Assembly: GCA_947178105.1 (NCBI GenBank)
Contig: CAMWXD010000004.1
Location: 58,363 to 122,362, forward strand
Source of the DNA: an uncultured Eubacterium sp.
GTDB taxonomy: Bacteria > Bacillota > Clostridia > Lachnospirales > Lachnospiraceae
Direction: 5' to 3'
Length of the DNA stretch: 64,000 nucleotides
Part shown: positions 10,381-18,801 of the stretch, in pieces
Layout: each line of letters opens with the position of its first letter
Position numbering within the stretch: position 1 is the stretch's first letter
Notes under the pieces: model-generated
What the model was told of the DNA's origin: nothing
The model's input: only the letters and a program-made list of their open reading frames with translations
Database searches by the model: none
Translations under genes and position numbers: made by a program

Positions 10381-11367
10381 TCAGACTGTTTCCAGATGAT
10401 GTTCTAATCCCTGCCCGTTCTCTTTCCGTATTGCTTCCACCGCATCATACGAGTATTCAGGAATAATCCGTATAATCGTTTCTGACGGGAACCCTTCGTT
10501 TATCATATTTATGATGTATTTCTTTTTCTCTGTCTCTGTTTTCCGTCTTTCTTCTATCTTTATTTCTTCCCTCATTTCTTCCCTCATTTCTTTTCTAAGT
10601 TCCTTTCTGATCATCCGCTCTACTTTTGTCATCTTAATTACCTCCCTTATTTTATTCGCTGTTTCTTTATCAATCACTTTATCTGTAAAAGCAAGCATCC
10701 CCGACAACACAAACGCCTGCTGCATCCTGTCCCCGATCTTTTTCGCCAGTTCCGCCAGTTCCCGGATCTTCTGCTGTTTTTCCTCTTTCTCTTTATAAGA
10801 AAGCGGAAGGATTATGTATTCCATAAGCTCTTCATCTGTAAACGGCTGCCTGCCCTTTACCTTTTCCTCCAGCCTGCGGGAAATGCCGTCTTTGTCCAGT
10901 TCTGACAAAAATGCTGTCTCTATGTGCATTTTGACTGCACCAATATCATAGCTTTCTGACACCTAGCGCCTTTCTACATCGCCTGTATAGATCACAACCA
11001 TTCGCAGCACCGGACAGTCCTTCTTTTCCCTCTGGTAGCGTTTTGCGATCCCGGCAAGATAGTTCAGGTATTTTACCTTATCCGCCTTTTGGTACTCACT
11101 CTCATAATCTACAATCGCCACAGTCTGGTCTGCCAGGCGGAACAGGTTGTCCAGCCGCAGCTCATTCACTGATACCGCCGGGATATTGGTCGGTTCTGCT
11201 TCCTCGATTTCAGGAAGGTCCAGCCCGTATACACGGAAAGTCTTTCCTTTAAAATTTTCAGCAAGCACCTTGCTTGTAATGTCCTTGTTTTGGTATGCGA
11301 TGCTCCTGTTTTTGCCCCTGCGGCTTGTTCTAGCCCTTTTGTGATCCGCTCTTTTCTCTTTGCCCAT
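10381..11367 (-). pseudogene. Rpn/PD-(D/E)XK nuclease-transposase family gene interrupted by an in-frame TAG
   Basis: ORFs 10963-11367 and 10381-10962 are in the same frame, separated only by TAG (10963-10965); the second copy nearby reads VERRQVADSFDIGAV where this one reads VERR*VSESYDIGAV. Confidence 0.8.
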
Positions 11368-11796
11368 ATGTTTCCTCCTGTCTTTTGCAGGAGCCTTTGT
11401 GAAAACCCCTGCTTTCGTATTTTGTTGTGAAGCATGGATTTTCTTTGATTATGGCTTTTGACGGCTGCTTGCCGGCAAGTCCCATAGAATTGTCATTTGA
11501 TGGGATTTCTCCCTCTGGCATACAGGGCTTAGATGCTCCGTATGGAGAAAATATGCTTTCCTGGATTATAACACATTTTGGTATGAATTTCAATTAGAAA
11601 TACTTTGTGAAACCCCTTTGCAATACAGCCCGCATGAGATAAAAATTGTAATGATAAATTGTTTTCTTAATCACGGGATTTTCTCATGGTTATTGAATGA
11701 CACATTTAGAGCATTTTTCTTACAAGGTCTGATCCCGGCTTGTAAAATCGGGAGGACTATGATAGTGTGGAGATATGAAAACGAAAGGGAAAGCAG

Positions 11797-12112
11797 GTGG
11801 GAAGATTGGCAGTGACGGAACAGATAGACCAGAAACATCAGGAAGATTTACAGAGGCTAAGAGGTTTTCGCCTGCTTGATGATGATTTCCTCACAAAGTG
11901 TTTTGAGGGAGATACGGCAAGCATAGAACTGGTATTGCAGATTGTTCTGGAAAAGCCGGATTTAAAAGTGCTGGACGTTCGTACACAGGTATTTGTGGAG
12001 AATCTGCTGAACCGTTCGGTGAGGCTGGATATTCTGGCTACAGACAATACAGGGGCAAAACTGAATGTGGAGGTGCAGCGCTCCGATAAAGGAGCCGGGA
12101 GAAAGCATCCCC
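11797..12112 (+). pseudogene. N-terminal fragment of PD-(D/E)XK transposase/Rpn family protein, truncated
   Basis: LLDDDFLTKCFEGDTASIELVLQIVLEKPDLKVLDVRTQVFVENLLNRSVRLDILATDNTGAKLNVEVQRSDKGAG, then the homology ends at an inverted copy of the neighbouring gene. Confidence 0.75.
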
Positions 12113-12411
12113 GACAGCACAAACGCCTGCTGCATCCTGTCCCCAATCTTTTTTCGCCAGCCTGCGGGAAATGCCGTCTTTGTCCAGTTCTGACAAAAAT
12201 GCTGTCTCTATGTGCATTTTGACTGCGCCGATGTCGAAGCTGTCTGCTACCTGGCGCCTTTCTACATCGCCTGTATAGGCCACAACCATCCGCAGCACCG
12301 GGCAGTCCTTCTTTTCCCTCTGGTAGCGGTTTGCGATTCCTGTTAAGTAATTCCGGTATTTTACCTTATCTGCCTTTTGGTACTCACTTTCATAATCTAC
12401 AATCGCCACAT
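12113..12411 (-). pseudogene. Internally deleted partial duplicate of the 10.7-11.1 kb Rpn gene
   Basis: Nucleotide near-identity to 10693-11120 with about 120 bp removed at a gccag microhomology; minus-strand translation VAIVDYESEYQKADKVKYRNYLTGIANRYQREKKDCPVLRMVVAYTGDVERRQVADSFDIGAVKMHIETAFLSELDKDGISRRL. Confidence 0.85.
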
Positions 12412-12543
12412 TGCCAGCAAATTGATGTTGAAAGTGCTGAAAAACACTCATTTACTTGTATTTTCACCAAAGTAATGTTATAATTTTTTCAAAGTAGATA
12501 CGTTTTCTATAGCGAAAGGAGGATTTTATATGAAACATTTTAT

Positions 12544-12774
12544 ATGAAACATTTTTTATTAACAATTATAAATCATATAATCTTTATTTTGTGCTTCCTT
12601 TTTATTCTATGCAGCTTTTTTAAAATCATATCATATACATTTGTAAATGATTATATATACACTAATTCATATGTTATAATAGGACTTTGGATTTGCGGCC
12701 TGCTTCTTGCAAGCCTGTTTACTCGTCCTCTGTATCACTGGATTCTTCGCTTTCGTCATTCAAAGATGGAATAG
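12544..12774 (+). CDS. Small hydrophobic membrane protein
   Basis: 76-aa ORF with three hydrophobic segments, upstream aaaggagg; the 3' part overlaps an antisense ORF and may be a fusion. Confidence 0.4.
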   Translation: MKHFLLTIINHIIFILCFLFILCSFFKIISYTFVNDYIYTNSYVIIGLWICGLLLASLFTRPLYHWILRFRHSKME

Positions 12775-13251
12775 GCTGTTCTTCGTCTAAAATAATAGGT
12801 TCAGCCATTAATGAATCGGCACTTCTGATTACGGATTCCAGCGGTTCTAATAAGGATTCCGGCTCTATTCCTGATTCCTTTAGTTTCTGCTTGTAGCATA
12901 TATAGCATCTCCAGGAGAATGCAATTCCATCTGTGTAGAAATATGTTCTTCTGGAATAATTGAACACAAGCACTCTGTGTTCCCATAAATTAACTGGCTT
13001 AATTCCCTTGGCTTAATTGGTTTGGTTTTTCGTATATTGTACACTAATACGGCATATTCTTTATATGCATAATAGTTGTATAGTTCGTTCAGAATCTGAT
13101 ATGCATAAGCGTCAAGATTGCTTATGCCATGATAATTGGAAATTGCCCGATAGAGAGTAATATTGATATATATGCAAAGATTATGTTCTAAGACAAGACA
13201 GCTTCCATCAAAATCAATATTCCAGAAAAGAAAACAACAGAAAAAAACCAC
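12719..13251 (-). pseudogene. Possible frameshifted hypothetical gene with acidic C-terminus
   Basis: ORFs 12880-13251 and 12719-12973 overlap in different frames and look like consecutive halves (..HSPGDAIYA / YKQKLKESGIEPESLLEPLESV..SLNDESEESSDTEDE). Confidence 0.35.
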
Positions 13252-13549
13252 ACCCGAAACAGTTATCTTCTGTAATTCTCTGCCTTTTTCTGTCGTTTCA
13301 GATGTGATTTCTTAATATTTTAGCACATAAATTGGAAAACTGCAAGAATAATTTTACTATTTTTGTATTTTATTGTCAAAAAGGGAAGCATCGTCCGCCT
13401 GATATCTATTATCCTAGCCACAAAAATAATAAATATGCAGAGGAAAATACTTCCCAACTAAAAGTATACACCATTTACAACTGATAATCAACTATTTTTT
13501 TCGACTTTTTTCTGCTTTAATAAAAGTACTATGCAAAGCACAACATTAC

Positions 13550-15052
13550 TTATTTTTGCCATTCTTTTTCATAGGCTTCTAATTCCCTGCCTTTTTCCAT
13601 AATCCTGTAGTCCATGGCAAGGATTGCAGTACGAAACTGCCTGCTTGCATCAGCCCCGTACTGGTGAAGCAGCTCATGCATATACACAGTCATCGCCTGC
13701 GGAAATGCGTTTGTCCTAAACAGTTTTTCTCTTAAATTGACTTCACTTATATGATAGACTACTTTCATACCCAACACGTTTTTAGCGGAACCATCTGTTT
13801 TGGTCGCACTGGCAAAACCAGCATGTGGTGTTTCTTCATTTATAATAACCCTGCACTCAGGCAGCTTTTCGTAACAAAGCAGGTCTCCAAATATATTAGC
13901 CGCCATCTGTTCGAGCACTTGAATCCTCCTTTTCTGCTGCGTGTCTGGCTTATGGGTCACATGAAATCCTTCGTGCTCCTCGCACAAGCTGTATAATGTT
14001 TTCATTCCAAGATCCGAAAAATAATGCGGCAGTATCGTACAATTCCCATAAAAACCAGATCGGCGAAACCATGCGATTGCAGTATGATATCTATTTCGAT
14101 CCAGCCTCACTTCATATGGACTCATATCCGCGATAAAATTCCCTTGTAGCGTCTCACAAATGTCCTGTAGAAGCGCCTTTTCTTCTTTAATTCTAAATAT
14201 CAGAGACATGATCACACGCTTCCAGTCCAGCCCATATTTCTTATTTCCTTTGGAATCACGCCAATAATACCGAAAAGCAAAAAATACGTCCTTCAAAGCC
14301 TCCCCAGACAGCTTGCGCACGATTTCCTCTACTGCATTTTGTGTATCATAATCGCTGAAAAACTCTCTGTCCCTGTCATCTTCCATAAAGTTTTTGTAAT
14401 TGTGATTGCAAAATATCAATGGAATTCGATAAATATCCGCCCGTTTCTGCAAGGATACAAATACTTTTCCATCCAAAGCATTGTTTGCCCTATACACTGA
14501 ATAACAGCGTTCCTGTGCTATGCATTCCCCAAATAACGGATTTTCAGAATAAAAAAAGCTGTTCATTGCAGCAAGAAACACTTGATATGCACCCTCATCA
14601 ATGTTTCCCAGCACTAATATAGCATCCTTTTTTGATTTGCGTTTTTTCATATCATAAGCAAGAAATTCAACTCGCTGTCCGTCAATGCTGCCTGGTGTTT
14701 TCATTACATCAAGTGCCCAATCCAAAGACTCCATATGCACACTGATCTGATAGTCGCGATATGCGCAAAGAGATGCGATCTTGAATCCTTCTCCAAACTT
14801 CCCTGCTGTAGGATGTTCACTGTTTCCTTTTCTCTTTGTGGATACTCCAATGTATTTCAGCCATTTTACATGAAATCCCTTTTTGCTTCTCATCCGAAGC
14901 ATCTTTGTTTCTTGTTGATATTCATAATAAAACCCGTTTTTAAACTCATCCGGGCCTAACACATCATAAAAATTCTGAATATAATCCTCCATAATATGTT
15001 GCAGATCCCAATGGGTCGGATACGTCATAACCAGATTTAATTTTGTCGTCAT
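13550..15052 (-). CDS. GHKL-like ATPase-domain protein with C-terminal HELLHQYG (HExxH zincin-like) motif
   Basis: N-box-like MEDYIQNFYD, lid-like GVSTKRKGNSEHPTAGKFGEGFKIASL, C-terminal TVYMHELLHQYGADAS. Confidence 0.65.
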   Translation of the reverse strand: MTTKLNLVMTYPTHWDLQHIMEDYIQNFYDVLGPDEFKNGFYYEYQQETKMLRMRSKKGFHVKWLKYIGVSTKRKGNSEHPTAGKFGEGFKIASLCAYRDYQISVHMESLDWALDVMKTPGSIDGQRVEFLAYDMKKRKSKKDAILVLGNIDEGAYQVFLAAMNSFFYSENPLFGECIAQERCYSVYRANNALDGKVFVSLQKRADIYRIPLIFCNHNYKNFMEDDRDREFFSDYDTQNAVEEIVRKLSGEALKDVFFAFRYYWRDSKGNKKYGLDWKRVIMSLIFRIKEEKALLQDICETLQGNFIADMSPYEVRLDRNRYHTAIAWFRRSGFYGNCTILPHYFSDLGMKTLYSLCEEHEGFHVTHKPDTQQKRRIQVLEQMAANIFGDLLCYEKLPECRVIINEETPHAGFASATKTDGSAKNVLGMKVVYHISEVNLREKLFRTNAFPQAMTVYMHELLHQYGADASRQFRTAILAMDYRIMEKGRELEAYEKEWQK

Positions 15053-15055
15053 AAA

Positions 15056-16714
15056 TTATACCAGCCTTCCTGTTCCATCATCTGTGAGCTCTCTTTCATC
15101 CATATGATTCCATTTTCGCGCGAATTTTCTGATCAGTGGCCTGAATTGGTAAAGCCCTGCTCCAACCTCTGTAAGTACCGCATTAGGATAAGCACTTTTT
15201 TCAGTGCCATACATACGCACACATGCATCCACATATTTCAGCAATACCTGCTGAAATTCTACTTTTTCTGATAATTCATCCGCCTCTAATACAGCCTCTT
15301 TCACCCGATATCTGATATGCCGATCCCTGTCCGCTGAAGGAACCACCCTTTCTGTCTTTGTCTCCACATGCACTGATATCCCATAGTTTCGGTATGCGAT
15401 GCTTTTCTTTTTCTCTGTCCCACACTCCCTGTATAGCACTACTTCCGGGAGCCCGTTCTGTATAAACTGCGGAAACAGCAGCTTTGTACATTCTTGCAAC
15501 AAATTTACATAATAATGTTCTTTTTCATCCGGTTTTCGATACAATGTGTTTTTAAGTCTCAAATATTCATCAATGACAGACGATACTCCAAGCATACGGA
15601 AAATCGGATTAACTAAACGGCGCCTTTTCTCTTTCTGTTTTTCTTCCTGGAACCATTTCCTTGCTTCGCGAATCAGCCTGTTTTTCGACTGGTCCCTGCC
15701 AGTCCGCTCCAAATAAGCATAATCCTCCAATGGATATAGCCTCGCAAATTCTTCTTTCAAGCTGCTGTCCAAACTGATATTACGCACTAGCTGGCAGACA
15801 ACATAATACCATGTGTGAAGATCCACAGGCATACACTTTTGCCATTTCGGCAGTTCACTCCACTGCTTCTCCATCTGAGTCAGCAACCAAAGAGATGCTT
15901 TTGGCGTCAGCTTTTCAGCAAGCTTATACATAGCATGAATGACTGTCGCATTGCATAAAACATCTCTGGAACGATCTTCATCAAAGTTCATACTTTTTTC
16001 AGACAGATGCGCAATCACAGGGAACGGCAGCCTCCCTCTCGCAATGTATTTATAATAAAAAATTCCGTCTATATCACCGTCAATACATGGAATTTTTTGT
16101 TCAGATCTGCTGTATAACGCACACCTCTCATCCAATTGTATTTTATCTCCGAAAAGCTCATTTTGCGGATAAAAAAACTCCAGTAACGCTTCTTTGACAT
16201 AACGGACATTTTCATCAAATGCAGGGATTCCATATAAATCCAATGTAGTGAATCCGTCGTCTTTTCGATGCTGCATATGATATCCGAACATCTGGATTCG
16301 CTGTTTATCAATTTTTTCTGTATATTCACACGGAAACAGTGTCCACTCCCCAGAAGACATCACTGCATCTCCGCCTTGCTTTACCAGACAAAGCAGAGCA
16401 ATTTTAAAACCTTCCCCATATTTTCCGGCATATCCACTCTTTCCTGTCTTTGTGCTGCCTCCTATATGAGATAACCATTCATAAGAGAACGCATGTCCAA
16501 ATGCCTGCATCCTAACATGAATAAATCTGCCGTCCGGCTCATCTTCAATTTCCCACTTGTACATAAACTCTTTTGCAAAACGTTCAGGTCCTATACTGTC
16601 ATAAAAATTCTGCACAAAATCTCTTATGATTCGGTGTATTCCCCAATTCACCGGATAATCCATCGCAATTCCAAGAGGAATCATAGAAGGTATTTTCTTT
16701 TTCCTTTTCTTCAT
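15056..16714 (-). CDS. Paralog of the downstream GHKL-like protein, lacking HExxH
   Basis: RDFVQNFYDSIGPERF and GGSTKTGKSGYAGKYGEGFKIALL match the downstream protein; C-terminal equivalent reads KYVDACVRMYG. Confidence 0.65.
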   Translation of the reverse strand: MKKRKKKIPSMIPLGIAMDYPVNWGIHRIIRDFVQNFYDSIGPERFAKEFMYKWEIEDEPDGRFIHVRMQAFGHAFSYEWLSHIGGSTKTGKSGYAGKYGEGFKIALLCLVKQGGDAVMSSGEWTLFPCEYTEKIDKQRIQMFGYHMQHRKDDGFTTLDLYGIPAFDENVRYVKEALLEFFYPQNELFGDKIQLDERCALYSRSEQKIPCIDGDIDGIFYYKYIARGRLPFPVIAHLSEKSMNFDEDRSRDVLCNATVIHAMYKLAEKLTPKASLWLLTQMEKQWSELPKWQKCMPVDLHTWYYVVCQLVRNISLDSSLKEEFARLYPLEDYAYLERTGRDQSKNRLIREARKWFQEEKQKEKRRRLVNPIFRMLGVSSVIDEYLRLKNTLYRKPDEKEHYYVNLLQECTKLLFPQFIQNGLPEVVLYRECGTEKKKSIAYRNYGISVHVETKTERVVPSADRDRHIRYRVKEAVLEADELSEKVEFQQVLLKYVDACVRMYGTEKSAYPNAVLTEVGAGLYQFRPLIRKFARKWNHMDERELTDDGTGRLV

Positions 16715-17121
16715 ATGTATTTATATTCACTTTCTCTGACAATTCTTTCAGCCAGTTTACATGGCGGAAGTTCAGGATATTTTTCAACAAAAGCACGAAT
16801 ATCCTCCCAGCCTTCCATTGGAAACCCCATGCACTTCATCTCTATCTGTTTTTCATCAAGCCATTTTTCTTTTATAATATGTCTGTTCTCGTCACAAATA
16901 TATTCGTAACAAATGTCTTGTAGCTTTCCTTCTGACATCTCTTTTCTTATCTTTATTTCCTGGCTTCTCTTATACCGCTCCCATCTCTCATCCGACATAG
17001 CTATTTTGACAAACCCAATACTCTCAGCCAACATATCAAGCAGCACATTTGACACTCCGATTTCATATCCTCTCTGCCCCGCTTCTTCAAAGAGATTCCT
17101 GTATCCAGCTTCCAGCATCAT
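16711..17121 (-). CDS. 136-aa hypothetical protein, first gene of the GHKL operon
   Basis: ORF overlaps the start of the next gene by ATGA (16711-16714), implying translational coupling. Confidence 0.6.
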   Translation of the reverse strand: MMLEAGYRNLFEEAGQRGYEIGVSNVLLDMLAESIGFVKIAMSDERWERYKRSQEIKIRKEMSEGKLQDICYEYICDENRHIIKEKWLDEKQIEMKCMGFPMEGWEDIRAFVEKYPELPPCKLAERIVRESEYKYI

Positions 17122-17183
17122 GTCACCCCTTATTTTTCGTATTTACAAATTTATTCCGTATAAACGTAACAAATCCGTATGAA

Positions 17184-17245
17184 AAATCACATTCAAAGCA
17201 ATGCTTGTAGTATGATTTACAACTGCGTAGTTTTGAATGTGATTT
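17184..17245. promoter_or_regulatory. Long imperfect inverted repeat, 14-bp perfect outer arms (AAATCACATTCAAA/TTTGAATGTGATTT) with an inner TTGTA/TACAA stem
   Basis: Direct reading; centred about 95 bp upstream of the GHKL operon start. Confidence 0.75.
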
Positions 17246-17332
17246 AAAGCAAGCCGTAATTCCATTCGGCACTTTCTAATTGTACATCTTTTATACTACC
17301 CATTTAGATTATAGTGATTTTTCACAAAAATG

Positions 17333-17698
17333 TCAACTGCTATTTCGCCCATACTCTCCCGCCAAATCCCTCAGCGCATCCAGATACCCCGCCAGCCGCG
17401 CACGAAAAGCACCAGGCAGCTCATGGTACTCCATCAGCAGAAGATAATCCTCACTCTCTTTATCCACGATCACATAATCCACCGGGCGGCTGCTTTCCTC
17501 CCCTGTATCCGCCAGCAGCTCATATAAAGTGACCCGCAGCACATCGCAGATCACTTTCAGCTTATCCGCAGACGGGTTCGTCTTTTTCCGCTTCCAGTCA
17601 CTGATCGTGCTTTGGGATATTCCCGTTTTATCTGATAGCTCTTTTTGTGAAATTCCCTTTTCCTGCATAAGTGCAAAAATCCGTTCACTAATAATCAT
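17333..17698 (-). CDS. XRE-family HTH transcriptional regulator
   Basis: RIFALMQEKGISQKELSDKTGISQSTISDWKRKKTNPSADKLKVICDVL. Confidence 0.85.
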   Translation of the reverse strand: MIISERIFALMQEKGISQKELSDKTGISQSTISDWKRKKTNPSADKLKVICDVLRVTLYELLADTGEESSRPVDYVIVDKESEDYLLLMEYHELPGAFRARLAGYLDALRDLAGEYGRNSS

Positions 17699-17896
17699 CT
17701 CTGTCCCCCTCTGAATTAAATAATCCGTATTTTATCCGTATATGCGAATTATACAGCAGCATTTACCACGTCATTGTGTAATGCAATCAGTATATCATAC
17801 CTGGCCCAAAAACAAAAGCCCAAAATAAAATGCCCAAAGGCGCAGCTTCACGCCCCAGATCCCGTTCGTTATTCCGCCAAAAGGAAATTCAGCCCA

Positions 17897-17982
17897 TTGC
17901 ACTTCTCTGCCGGTTATGCTATAGTTTTACTGACCGGGGAACACATACAGACGCCACTGGAATCTACAGGCGAATGCCCCGG
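17897..17982 (+). promoter_or_regulatory. thiT promoter (TTGCAC-17-TATAGT) and structured leader (CCGGGG..CGCC..GGCG..CCCCGG)
   Basis: -35 at 17897-17902, -10 at 17920-17925; nested stems 17934-17939/17977-17982 and 17952-17955/17969-17972. Confidence 0.6.
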
Positions 17983-18014
17983 CAATGATACAAAGATAAA
18001 GAAAGGAAGATACG

Positions 18015-18722
18015 ATGTTTCAATTTTTCACAATGCCTGCACAGGATGCCTATGGCGTTGATGCTGTAACGCTGACTCATGCAGGATTTTATGCGGTCGC
18101 GGCTTTGATTGCCGCGCTGGTAGTTACTGCGCTTGTGATGCGGCCGAAAGCAGAACGGGCAAAGGGCATTACGACAAAGCAGCTTGTATTTTCTGCTGCT
18201 GCGATGGCGCTTGGCACGGTCGCTTCCATGATAAAATTTGCAGACCTGCCGATGGGCGGATCTATTACGCTGTTCAGTATGCTGTTTATTGTTTTGATCG
18301 GGCACTGGTACGGCGCGAAAATCGGGATCACGACGGCGGTTGCCTATGGGCTGCTGCAATTTATTTTACAGCCTGTTTTCTATACGCTGCCGCAGGTGCT
18401 GATAGATTATCCTCTGGCGTTCGGCGCCCTGGGCATCTCCGGCTTTTTCCGCAGCAGGAAAAACGGCCTGGTGATCGGATATCTCGCGGCTGTGCTTGGA
18501 CGGTATTTTTTCGCATTCCTGTCCGGCATGATCTTTTTCGGAGCATACGCGGCGGACTATCATATGAGCATTCCAGCCTACTCCCTGTCCTATAACGCGA
18601 TGTACCTGTTCCCGGAAGCCGCTCTGACGATTGCTGCGCTTTATGCCGCGCCAGTTAAGAATGCGCTGGCGCGTATCCGACGAATCGCTGTAGAAGCGCC
18701 GCACAGGCAGGCAGTGATGTAA
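18015..18722 (+). CDS. thiT: Energy-coupled thiamine transporter S component ThiT
   Basis: Hydrophobic protein with LLQFILQPVFYTLPQVLIDYPLAFGALGISGFF, characteristic of ThiT/YuaJ. Confidence 0.85.
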   Translation: MFQFFTMPAQDAYGVDAVTLTHAGFYAVAALIAALVVTALVMRPKAERAKGITTKQLVFSAAAMALGTVASMIKFADLPMGGSITLFSMLFIVLIGHWYGAKIGITTAVAYGLLQFILQPVFYTLPQVLIDYPLAFGALGISGFFRSRKNGLVIGYLAAVLGRYFFAFLSGMIFFGAYAADYHMSIPAYSLSYNAMYLFPEAALTIAALYAAPVKNALARIRRIAVEAPHRQAVM

Positions 18723-18749
18723 GTAAGCCTGCTTTTAGCAACATACAAA

Positions 18750-18793
18750 AGGGCTGTCAGAAAAGGAAACCCACGCCTTTTCCTGGCAGCCCT
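18750..18793. terminator. Bidirectional intrinsic terminator between convergent genes
   Basis: AGGGCTGtCAGaAAAGG..CCTTTTcCTGgCAGCCCT hairpin. Confidence 0.75.
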
Positions 18794-18801
18794 ATATTCT
18801 T

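Noticed and set aside
17774-18015. TPP riboswitch upstream of thiT
   Set aside because: No CUGAGA or GAUCUGGAUAAUGCCAGC core; the leader is too short and has a different topology
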